Assembly (NCBI GenBank): GCA_905236955.1
Contig: CAJOQW010000039.1
Span: forward strand, 1-7,485
Direction: 5' to 3'
DNA from: an uncultured Bacteroidales bacterium
GTDB taxonomy: Bacteria > Bacteroidota > Bacteroidia > Bacteroidales > UBA932
Length of the DNA: 7,485 nt
Position numbers and translations under genes: made by a program. Position 1 is the first letter of the stretch. Every line of letters begins with the position of its first letter. Under the pieces are notes generated by a model, which saw nothing but the letters and a program-made list of their open reading frames with translations, was not told the DNA's origin and ran no database searches. Below, in pieces: positions 1 through 5,685 of the stretch.

Positions 1-191
1 GAAAGCTGGGCTATCCGCTCTTCCCAGCCCATCTTGTCATAAAGGGCATCGACCATTCTTTCCTCCTTGGCGGAGCAAAGCGGTTTGAGGTCTGCCTTAA
101 GTTTGAAATCAGTCTTTGGACCGCACGATGCGGTGATAAGAATGATGGCCAGCAGCAAGCCGGTCGCCATAGATGTATTCGTTTTATTCAT
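1..191 (-). CDS. Lipoprotein glycoside hydrolase, probably family GH3 (N-terminal 63 residues, cut by window edge)
   Basis: Read on the minus strand from the ATG at 191, the frame is open to the window edge. Residues 1-23 form a lipoprotein signal: a short polar start (MNKTNTS), a hydrophobic run (LLLAIILITA) and a lipobox ending in Cys23, so the product should be exported and lipid-anchored. Residues 41-63 read AKEERMVDALYDKMGWEERI-AQL. This matches the opening of GH3 beta-glycosidases, where a helix of the form RVxDLLxxMTxEEKIxQL precedes the catalytic barrel. An internal Met8 is an alternative start, but Met1 gives the more usual signal length. The gene is divergent from the exo-rhamnogalacturonan-lyase-like gene and shares a mirrored upstream element with it, which suggests a joint role in pectin breakdown. 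The catalytic residues lie outside the window, so the substrate cannot be read and another helix-led hydrolase is possible. Confidence 0.65.
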   Translation of the reverse strand, partial: MNKTNTSMATGLLLAIILITASCGPKTDFKLKADLKPLCSAKEERMVDALYDKMGWEERIAQL

Positions 192-204
192 GGTTGAAAT
201 ATAG

Positions 205-286
205 TTCTTTTTTCTTTGTTAAAAAGACAAAATAATAATTGATGTCAAAGCAATCCTTCCTGTACAAAATTATCAGTTCAGTGCAC
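205..286 (-). promoter_or_regulatory. Upstream element of the GH3-like gene, minus-strand copy of a mirrored pair
   Basis: Read on the minus strand from 286 down to 205, this stretch closely matches the plus strand at 364-446. Shared blocks in order are GTGC, TTTTGTAC followed by GGA, ATT, TTATTAT, TTTGTCTTTTTA (12 of 12) and GAAAAAAGAA. Only short insertions or deletions separate them. The element ends 13 bases before the start codon at 191. Conserved spacing upstream of two divergent carbohydrate-enzyme genes suggests a promoter and operator recognised by one regulator. I see no perfect TAnnTTTG -7 box; the closest is TTATTTTG at 235-228. Confidence 0.5.
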
Positions 287-363
287 GGGGCCAGGTATCT
301 TTTCCCGGCATGCTGCTTTCCATTTTGCTGTCCCCTGCAGGCCAGTGCAACGTCTTTTGTCAT

Positions 364-446
364 GTGCCGGAAACACTAACATTTTTGTACGGACATTACA
401 GTTTCAGCATTTATTATGATTTTGTCTTTTTATAAGGAAAAAAGAA
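364..446 (+). promoter_or_regulatory. Upstream element facing the exo-rhamnogalacturonan-lyase-like gene, plus-strand copy of a mirrored pair
   Basis: This is the mirror partner of 205-286, with the same block order: GTGC, TTTTGTAC at 383-390, GGA, ATT, TTATTAT at 411-417, TTTGTCTTTTTA at 421-432 and GAAAAAAGAA at 437-446. It carries a three-base insertion (GAT) at 418-420. Inner and outer blocks share the same centre of symmetry near 325. It ends 255 bases before the large gene at 702, unlike the minus copy, which lies directly before its start codon. It probably once served a gene beginning near 480, and may now drive the gene at 702 through a long leader. Confidence 0.5.
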
Positions 447-479
447 GTTACATTAGAAATAAATATTGTCTGTCCAGTA

Positions 480-676
480 ATGAGAAAACCAATTCCATCA
501 CTTGCAAAATACAATCTGCCGCAAATTATCATCACTTTCGCGCGGCCCAACCGTTCAAGGTCAAATCAGCAGGCCGGATGATTGCCGAATCTTCCCCCGT
601 CGTTTCGAACGGCACAACATGCTATCAGGCATCATTCGATACCCATAGCGGCGAGAACTACAGGATTGTCAGATAA
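480..676 (+). pseudogene. Possible gutted gene: short N-terminal piece plus C-terminal tail of a secreted enzyme
   Basis: An ATG at 480, about 33 bases after the upstream element, opens MRKPIPSLAKYNLPQIII. In another frame, 539-676 reads as a 45-residue C-terminal tail ending in DTHSGENYRIVR and a TAA stop, with G/C-rich third codon positions unlike the AT-rich DNA before it. The pattern of a beta-strand block closed by 'T..G..Y.I' resembles the end of secreted glycosidases such as GH95, but the piece is too short to name a family. Its place between a promoter-like element and the large gene fits an operon's first gene that has lost nearly everything but its ends. It could also be non-coding leader that only looks coding; confidence is low. 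Confidence 0.3.
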
Positions 677-701
677 AAAGATGCAGAATACACAATTGAA
701 T

Positions 702-3461
702 ATGAAAAAAATCATCTATCTCATTGCAGCGCTTGCCATTCCAGCCGGCATGCGTGCCGAGTCAGTCGATCTGAAATGGATCAGCAAGTCACCTGAGAAT
801 AACATGGGCATGAGCTGGGGCGTTCCCTTTGCCAAGGGAACGATGAACGAGCAGGGCACATTCACTCTCACCGACCAGAATGGCACTGTCATCCCGGACC
901 AGCATTGGGTTCTTTCCAGGTGGAACGACGGCAGTGTCAAGTGGATGGGCTTTTACGCCACACTCGGCCGGGACCAGGCCGGTCCCCTCAAACTCAACGC
1001 CGTTCCCGCCGACAGGAAAGCACTCCGCGCCGCCGCCAAAAAAAAGACTGCTACAGCGGCATCTCTTGTAAAGTGCGATGATGCAACCCACATTGTCATC
1101 GACAACGGTCTCTATGAAATCGCCTTTCCGAAATATGGCAACCGTATCATCGAAAGTATCGTGATGGACAGCCGCGAGATCGTATCCGGGGGACGCCTCG
1201 TCGCACAGACCGAAGACCGTCGACGCGGAAACGACTTCATGGCATACAAGCATTTCGAGAGCAAGATCATATCCGCCGAAGTCGAACGCAGCGGCCCGGT
1301 GGCCGCCGTCGTCAAACTTCAAGGCACGCACAAGGATCTCAAGAGTCCCCGTCAATGGCTCCCATTCACCGTACGGTTCTATATCTTCAAGGATGCTGTC
1401 CCCATCAGGATGGTTCATTCTTTCTTGTATGACGGTGAGCAGCGTGAGGACTTTATCAAGGGCCTCGGTGTCGAATTTGACCTTCCGCTCCGCGAGCAGC
1501 TTCCCAACCGCCATGTTGCATTTGCCGGCGAAGGAGACGGACTCTGGGACGAAGCCGTAGAACCATATATCAACATCCGTTTCGTCACCTTGCCGGGACA
1601 GGAATCCATTCCCCTGGACAAACGTCCCAGTTTCCCGAGCATGCAATTCCGGGGAGAGAGGGTGCCTGATGCTGAAGAGTTCAACGAAGCCTCTCAGGTT
1701 CTTTTGAACGATTATGCCAGATACGACGATTATAAGTTGGTCCAGCACACATCTGACGGCTTCTCAATCCAGAAACGTACGGCAGCCCACAGCCCATGGT
1801 TCGGTACAGCCGGCGGCCGCCACGCCCGCGGATTCATTCTCGCCGGTGACGTGACCGGCGGTCTGGGCGTTTCGCTGAAGGACTTCTGGCAGTCTTTCCC
1901 GGCAGAGCTCGCTGCTTCAGGCATGCTGGGCGACACAGGGACCATAACCGTATGGATGTGGAGCCCCAGTGCCGAGGCTATGGACATGCGCAACTATGAT
2001 GTCCGGGGACATGGTCTGAATTCCTCGTATGAAGACTGGATCGAGGGCTACGACACTTCCTACGGCATCGGACGGACGAGCGAACTGACCATATTCCCAT
2101 TCAGCGAAATGCCCACTCGCGATGAGATATCATGCATGGCCAATACAGGGCAAGATATAGTCCAGCTGATACCGACCCCGGAAGCCATGCACGACGCTGG
2201 CGTCTTCGGCACATGGTCATTGCCCGACAAGACCGGCAATCCGATTCTGAACTTCCTGGAAAAACAGATTGACGATTTCCTGAAGTTCTATATGATCAGT
2301 GTCGAGACAAATCGCTGGTATGGATTCTGGAACTATGGCGATGTGATGCATACCTATGAGGTCACCCGCCATACATGGGACTATGATGCCGGCGGAAAAG
2401 CATGGCACAACACAGAGCTGGAGCCGGACCTCTGGTTATGGTACGGATTCATCCGTTCCGGGCGGCCGGACTTCTGGCGTATGGCCACTGCTATGACCAG
2501 GCACACCTCCGAGGTGGACGCTTACCACATTGGGCCCATGAAGGGGCTTGGTACGAGGCATAATGTTTCTCATTGGGGCTGTGGCGCGAAGGAAGCACGA
2601 ATCGGGCAGGCCTGGTGGAAGCGCCAGTACTACTATCTGACTACCGATGACCGTCTGGGAGACCTTATGCATGAGTCTCTGGATGCCAATGAAGCCTTCC
2701 TCAGGTATGATCCCATCATACGCGTCCAACCGCTGGAAGAATTCCCGACCACACAGCCCACACGCCTTCGCTGGGGGCCGGACTGGACTTCGCTTGTGGG
2801 CAACTGGTTTGCCGAATGGGAACGTACCGGAGACCAGCATTGCCTTGAGCTCATTCATGCTGGCATGAACTCTCTGTCCAACTTGCCACACGGCCTGTTT
2901 ACCGGGAAAGGTCCCTACGGCTATGACCCGTCCACAGGCGTGCTCAGCTATGAAGGCGACCCGGAATGGGCCGGCGGCACAGGACTTGCCAACCTGATGG
3001 GAAGCGTGGAAATGTTCAATGAGATTCTTGATGAAGTTGGCACACCGGGGTTTATCAAGACCTATCTTGACTACGCAAGGTGGCATGGGATCCCTCGCAA
3101 TGATCCCAGCCGCGACCTGCCTGAAAATGCGATCTATAAGGAACTTGGAGGCAGCTCCGGCACGCCCCGCCTGTTGGCGATTTACGCCCATCATGAAGGG
3201 GACGGGCATTGCGGAAAAATAGCCTGGCAGCATTTCCTTTCACGCATGATCGGCCCGGACGGGGAATTCATCAGCCAAATCGACCTGAATTGGATCGCTG
3301 GTACCGACGTTCTTAACCCTACGGTCGAAGACAAACGTGTCAGCACAGGCAATACGGCTCAATGGAATCTTGATGCCATGATACTGCCTGCACTTGTGCC
3401 GGATGAAATCCCGGATCTGGATGAATTCCGGAAAGCGTTGTCGGCCGGGAAGAAATACTGA
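702..3461 (+). CDS. Secreted exo-rhamnogalacturonan lyase-like protein (PL26/YetA-like)
   Basis: The 919-residue product resembles the PcRGLX/YetA-like proteins, whose characterised fungal member removes disaccharides from rhamnogalacturonan I by beta-elimination. Residues 1-19 form a signal peptide (MKKIIYLIAALAIPAG, cleavage near Ala19), so the enzyme is periplasmic or surface-exposed. The likely N-terminal RIFT-barrel domain (about 20-105) has WGVPF at 39-43 and RWNDGSVKW at 73-81. A Lys/Ala-rich linker (about 106-118) leads to a central beta-sandwich that begins near the IDNG at 133-136. From about 430 onward an alpha/alpha toroid contains the family's most recognisable blocks, WYGFWNYGDVMHTYE at 539-553 and GLGTRHNVSHWG at 615-626. 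Met at 702 was chosen because the signal peptide starts there; an ATG at 681 is possible, while the TTG at 582 is unlikely. The protein looks complete. The match to PL26 rests on remembered family motifs; activity and substrate are inferred, and catalytic residues were not assigned. Confidence 0.72.
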   Translation: MKKIIYLIAALAIPAGMRAESVDLKWISKSPENNMGMSWGVPFAKGTMNEQGTFTLTDQNGTVIPDQHWVLSRWNDGSVKWMGFYATLGRDQAGPLKLNAVPADRKALRAAAKKKTATAASLVKCDDATHIVIDNGLYEIAFPKYGNRIIESIVMDSREIVSGGRLVAQTEDRRRGNDFMAYKHFESKIISAEVERSGPVAAVVKLQGTHKDLKSPRQWLPFTVRFYIFKDAVPIRMVHSFLYDGEQREDFIKGLGVEFDLPLREQLPNRHVAFAGEGDGLWDEAVEPYINIRFVTLPGQESIPLDKRPSFPSMQFRGERVPDAEEFNEASQVLLNDYARYDDYKLVQHTSDGFSIQKRTAAHSPWFGTAGGRHARGFILAGDVTGGLGVSLKDFWQSFPAELAASGMLGDTGTITVWMWSPSAEAMDMRNYDVRGHGLNSSYEDWIEGYDTSYGIGRTSELTIFPFSEMPTRDEISCMANTGQDIVQLIPTPEAMHDAGVFGTWSLPDKTGNPILNFLEKQIDDFLKFYMISVETNRWYGFWNYGDVMHTYEVTRHTWDYDAGGKAWHNTELEPDLWLWYGFIRSGRPDFWRMATAMTRHTSEVDAYHIGPMKGLGTRHNVSHWGCGAKEARIGQAWWKRQYYYLTTDDRLGDLMHESLDANEAFLRYDPIIRVQPLEEFPTTQPTRLRWGPDWTSLVGNWFAEWERTGDQHCLELIHAGMNSLSNLPHGLFTGKGPYGYDPSTGVLSYEGDPEWAGGTGLANLMGSVEMFNEILDEVGTPGFIKTYLDYARWHGIPRNDPSRDLPENAIYKELGGSSGTPRLLAIYAHHEGDGHCGKIAWQHFLSRMIGPDGEFISQIDLNWIAGTDVLNPTVEDKRVSTGNTAQWNLDAMILPALVPDEIPDLDEFRKALSAGKKY

Positions 3462-3493
3462 AAAGCCGGCAGGAAGCGATGGCGGAAAATAAG

Positions 3494-3501
3494 TATATTT
3501 G
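3494..3501 (+). promoter_or_regulatory. -7 type element directly before the tyrosine phosphatase gene
   Basis: TATATTTG matches the Bacteroidota -7 consensus TAnnTTTG. It ends only five bases before the ATG at 3507. No TTG box lies 19-21 bases upstream. If used, it would give an mRNA with almost no leader. Confidence 0.4.
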
Positions 3502-3506
3502 CATCC

Positions 3507-3965
3507 ATGAAGGTGCTTTTTGTCTGCCATGGTAATATCTGCAGAAGTGCAATGGCGGAATTCATACTCAAAGCCCTGGTGAAAGCGAAGGGCATCGAAG
3601 ACAGGTTCCATATTGAATCGGCGGCCGTTTCCGCCGAAGAGATCGGAAATCCCATTTATCCCCCTGCCAGGCGCAGCCTAAGCCAGCATGGAGTCTGGTT
3701 CGACCCGGAAAAACGGGCGCGGCAGGTAAGACCGTCCGATTATGAGCGCTTCGACAGGATTATCTGTATGGATGCATCCAACCTCAGGCTGATAAAAAGG
3801 TTCATCCCGAACGATCCCGACAGGAAAATCCGGCTGATGATGTCATATGCCGGTAAGAGAAGGGACGTCGCCGATCCTTGGTACACCGGCGATTTCGAAA
3901 CCACTTTCCAGGACCTTCTGGAGGGCTGCGAAGCTATGTTGAAAGGTTGTCCCAAAAAGGTATGA
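3507..3965 (+). CDS. Low-molecular-weight protein tyrosine phosphatase
   Basis: The 152-residue product hydrolyses phosphotyrosine on proteins in the cytoplasm. The phosphate-binding loop CHGNICRS lies at residues 7-14, giving the CX5R signature with nucleophile Cys7 and Arg13. Cys12 also matches the second loop cysteine of this family. The general-acid aspartate is expected at Asp123 in DPWYTGDF (123-130). Length and motif positions are normal, and the start is fixed because the loop always follows a short first strand (MKVLFV). It lies 45 bases after the lyase-like gene on the same strand and could be read through from it, but a -7 type element sits just before its start. There is no capsule or exopolysaccharide kinase gene in view, so a role in polysaccharide export control, known for some relatives, has no support here. 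Arsenate reductases share the fold but not this loop with its DPW motif. Confidence 0.9.
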   Translation: MKVLFVCHGNICRSAMAEFILKALVKAKGIEDRFHIESAAVSAEEIGNPIYPPARRSLSQHGVWFDPEKRARQVRPSDYERFDRIICMDASNLRLIKRFIPNDPDRKIRLMMSYAGKRRDVADPWYTGDFETTFQDLLEGCEAMLKGCPKKV

Positions 3966-3976
3966 ACGACTAATAC

Positions 3977-4307
3977 GTTTTCAGGCCGTTGCGCCGTTCC
4001 AAGCAGGAGGCGGGCAGGGAAGAGTGCCTTGCCATCCTGGAGAGCGCCCCACGCGGAGTTCTTTCCGTCCATGGAGAAAATGACTACCCGTATGGCATCC
4101 CCATGAATTTTTTCCTCTCTGATGGCAGGATTTATTTCCATTGCGCCATGGCGGGGCATAAACTGGATGCCATCCGCGCTGACGACAAAGTGTGTTTCAC
4201 CGTCCTCTCCGAGCCGGTGAGTGGTGGAACTGCTTCACCAGCGTCGAGTTTTGATCCTGGAGATGACGATAGATCATATGACCGGCAAACGGGTCCGCGA
4301 AAAGTGA
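3977..4307 (+). pseudogene. Decayed Nim/PPOX-like flavin-binding protein gene (pyridoxamine 5'-phosphate oxidase family)
   Basis: The remnant reads in three frames. From 3977, frame one gives VFRPLRRSKQEAGREECL and continues through YPYGIPMNFF, IYFHCAMAGHKLDAIR and VCFTVLSEPV to about 4219. These are the standard N-terminal blocks of small FMN-binding split-barrel proteins related to NimA. The position where relatives start with Met is a GTT, and the frame has a stop at 3971; only a TTG at 3989 remains. At 4219-4251 a second frame gives EWWNCFTSVEF and then a stop. At 4251-4304 a third frame gives LILEMTIDHMTGKRVREK and a TGA, which looks like the family's C-terminal strand and tail. The block between, roughly 55-60 residues by comparison with typical members, is missing. 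The lost start, two frame changes and internal deletion together make a functional protein unlikely. Confidence 0.75.
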
Positions 4308-4325
4308 GATTCAAGCGTCCTGCAT

Positions 4326-4573
4326 TTCGTTCAGAAAATCACTACACTTGTATCCTCCAAGGATAAAATCGTTACTCCGGACCAACTGTCGGGAGCAGCG
4401 CAATCCTTTATCAAAGAGAACTTCCCAGAAAGCCCAATATCTTTAATGAAGAAAATGCCGATGTTTCCTTTGCCCTTGTTCCTGCCGCCATCACCGACGA
4501 TGTCCAGGCCAGATGATAGTCAAGATCAAGAAGGGGCCCCTTCTTGAAGTTTGCCCTTGATTTCGTTTATTGA
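4326..4573 (+). pseudogene. Decayed PepSY-like periplasmic protein gene
   Basis: Fragments in changing frames can be placed in order on a two-repeat PepSY-like (beta-lactamase-inhibitor-like) protein of Bacteroidota. Positions 4326-4435 give the end of a leader and the first repeat, with KDKIVTPDQLSGAAQSFIKE followed by NFPESPI. Positions 4436-4513 give NEENADVSFALVPAAITDDV, matching the start of a second repeat after the family's 'LVPAAI' turn. Positions 4513-4551 give IVKIKKGPLLEV, and 4553-4573 give ALDFVY with a TGA. The 'YEVxLxNG' strands that normally separate these pieces are missing, and no start codon with a full signal peptide remains. Its end lies just before the convergent gene at 4580. 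The family call is from pattern memory and is less certain than the fact of decay. Confidence 0.55.
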
Positions 4574-4579
4574 ACGGAG

Positions 4580-4888
4580 TTAACCTTCCAATACTTCGAG
4601 ATAGAAGCTCACGGGCCGGAAGCCGTCGTTGCAGGAGATCATAGCGCTCATGGGGTTCTTCATCCAACCGTCGAAGAAGTTGCCTTCGCCACGCGCCAGG
4701 GCTTCCACGAATTCCCGCATCGAGTCCCAGGCAGGCTCACACATCCCCTCGGGGCGGCGGCCATCCTCGGAGATCCAGCTCTGGCCAAGAAGGATGTCAC
4801 AGGCATGAAGATTTGGATTCTCGTACCGGGCCATCAGGTCCGGATACTCAGACTTGCGGACCGCCGTTATCTTTACTTTGTTCATCAC
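4580..4888 (-). CDS. TIGR04076 family small protein
   Basis: This 102-residue protein has the layout of TIGR04076 proteins, a family of unknown function of about 90-100 residues. It opens with a beta strand (NKVKITAVRK), followed by a Cys in a 'xPCxxxxGQ'-like position (HACDILLGQSW, 28-38) and PEGMCEPAWDSM (46-57), which holds the family's conserved Cys-x-x-A-W. It ends with ISCNDGFRPVSFYLEVLE at 84-101, matching the family's closing 'C.DG.RPV.F.LE' strand. No signal peptide or membrane segment is seen, so it is probably cytoplasmic. Three spaced cysteines could suggest metal binding or redox chemistry, but that is inference. Met at 4888 or the adjacent Met at 4885 can start it. A good -7 box lies 28 bases upstream of 4888. 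Confidence 0.75.
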   Translation of the reverse strand: MMNKVKITAVRKSEYPDLMARYENPNLHACDILLGQSWISEDGRRPEGMCEPAWDSMREFVEALARGEGNFFDGWMKNPMSAMISCNDGFRPVSFYLEVLEG

Positions 4889-4916
4889 TTTACAGGATAG
4901 TATAGTATGTAGAGTG

Positions 4917-4948
4917 CAAAGATAGAAAAAGAACAGGCCCTCGACTAA
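4917..4948 (-). promoter_or_regulatory. Promoter of the TIGR04076 gene
   Basis: On the minus strand TATCTTTG (4924-4917) fits TAnnTTTG exactly. TTAG at 4948-4945, twenty bases upstream, is close to the TTG expected at -33. The predicted transcript starts about 20 bases before the ATG at 4888. The -33 part lies in the loop of the upstream gene's terminator hairpin. Confidence 0.6.
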
Positions 4949-4964
4949 TCGGAGGCCTGTTCTT
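4924..4964 (-). terminator. Rho-independent terminator after the Spy/CpxP-like gene
   Basis: The arms AAGAACAGGCC (4929-4939) and GGCCTGTTCTT (4954-4964) are perfect 11-base complements. Up to four more pairs extend inward around a four-base loop. Read on the minus strand the stem is followed by TTTTTCTAT, so it ends the transcript of the gene that stops at 4975. There is no T-run on the plus side. Confidence 0.85.
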
Positions 4965-4974
4965 GTAATAATGA

Positions 4975-5535
4975 TCAGTTAAGTTGCGGAAGTTGTGGCA
5001 TCTCGTTAGGGTGAGATGCACGCCAGCGCGTGAAATTATCGTCGCCGATGATTTTACGGAGTTTCTTGTCTTGTTTAAGATTGTATTTTTCGATCTCTTC
5101 AAAATCGACATTCTGGTTGTCCGGTCGCCTTGATGGAGGGGTGCCCGCTTCCATGCCTGGCCTGTGACCATTGCCGGCCCCCATTCCGGGATTCCCGTGG
5201 GGCCGTTGCTCACGACCCATTTCAGGGCCTCGTTGTCCGTTGTTCCCGGGGCGTTGCCCGCCGTCGGGTCTCGGGCCGCCATGCATCTGGAAGTTGTCCC
5301 TGCGATACTGGATGTCTTTCTTGTAAAACTTCAGGAGCTTTTTCACTTGTTTTTGTGTCAGAGGAAATTCTGCGGCCATTTGTTCGACACGCATCTGCGC
5401 CTCTTGCTCCACGGAAGGGCGGGCCGATGGCTGCCGTTGGTCGTTTCTGTTGTCTGGCCGTACTTGTCCAGAAGACTGGGCCATTGCTGCCAATGAGATT
5501 GCCATCGTGGCAGCCAGTAATACGATTCTTTTCAT
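4975..5535 (-). CDS. Secreted Spy/CpxP-like helical protein with Gly/Pro/Arg-rich insert
   Basis: The 186-residue product has a clear signal peptide (MKRIVLLAATMAISLAAMA, cleavage before Gln20), so it is exported to the periplasm. Residues 42-80 form a predicted helix with FPLTQKQVKKLLKFYKKD, and residues 143-174 form a second (NLKQDKKLRKIIGDDNFTRW). Paired 'LTxxQxxKL' helices are typical of Spy/CpxP-like and DUF4890-like periplasmic proteins of this phylum, some of which are ATP-independent chaperones. Between the helices, 84-141 is a low-complexity stretch rich in Gly, Pro, Arg, Asn and Gln that is probably disordered. There are no cysteines. The gene has its own promoter and terminator and stands alone, divergent from the membrane-protein gene at 5686. 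The family is inferred from the helix pattern and the exact function is unknown. Confidence 0.5.
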   Translation of the reverse strand: MKRIVLLAATMAISLAAMAQSSGQVRPDNRNDQRQPSARPSVEQEAQMRVEQMAAEFPLTQKQVKKLLKFYKKDIQYRRDNFQMHGGPRPDGGQRPGNNGQRGPEMGREQRPHGNPGMGAGNGHRPGMEAGTPPSRRPDNQNVDFEEIEKYNLKQDKKLRKIIGDDNFTRWRASHPNEMPQLPQLN

Positions 5536-5563
5536 TGCTGTAATGTTTTAAATGCATTTTTTT

Positions 5564-5600
5564 CAAAGAATATGCCGGATTCGGAACAGGTACGGCAAAA
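5564..5600 (-). promoter_or_regulatory. Probable promoter of the Spy/CpxP-like gene
   Basis: On the minus strand TATTCTTTG (5572-5564) is one base longer than TAnnTTTG. TTTTG (5600-5596) lies 23 bases upstream as a possible -33 box. It sits 28 bases before the ATG at 5535. Confidence 0.4.
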
Positions 5601-5627
5601 TTTTCGGGGAACTTTTCTGCGGAAGGA

Positions 5628-5658
5628 TTGCAGGTGTACAGGCAAATTCTTATCTTTG
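5628..5658 (+). promoter_or_regulatory. Promoter of the conserved membrane-protein gene
   Basis: TTG at 5628-5630, a 20-base spacer and TATCTTTG at 5651-5658 match the Bacteroidota -33/-7 consensus (TTG, 19-21 bases, TAnnTTTG). The ATG follows 27 bases later at 5686. This is the cleanest promoter in the window and supports that start over the longer reading from 5572. Confidence 0.75.
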
Positions 5659-5685
5659 AGTCCGATTTCAAAACAAGTCCAAACC

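Larger units (their letters stand above)
192..701. other. Divergent intergenic region between the GH3-like and exo-RGL-like genes
   Basis: Besides the two mirrored elements and the possible remnant, positions 287-363 form a spacer of mixed composition with no recognisable -7 box. Positions 447-538 are AT-rich and contain no supported gene. No intrinsic terminator is seen on either strand. Confidence 0.6.

Noticed and set aside
416..676. A complete 86-residue gene from ATG 416
   Set aside because: The ATG lies inside the upstream element and the first 40 codons are AT-rich with no coding signs. Only the part from 539 looks coding, and it is listed as a possible remnant.
582..701. A 40-residue N-terminal extension of the lyase-like gene from a TTG start
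   Set aside because: It would place a signal peptide 41 residues inside the protein. Starts at 702 or 681 put the signal at the N-terminus.
789..1748. A 319-residue minus-strand reading frame inside the lyase-like gene
   Set aside because: It is antisense to a clearly coding gene with family motifs, and its translation shows no recognisable domain or start context.
2436..3233. A 265-residue minus-strand reading frame inside the lyase-like gene
   Set aside because: Same reason: a shadow of G/C-biased third positions on the other strand.
3440..3480. A terminator hairpin between the lyase-like and phosphatase genes
   Set aside because: GCCGG and CCGGC form only a five-base stem across the stop codon and no T-run follows.
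5572..5685. A longer start for the conserved membrane protein
   Set aside because: The promoter at 5628-5658 lies inside the extension and the signal peptide begins at 5686.
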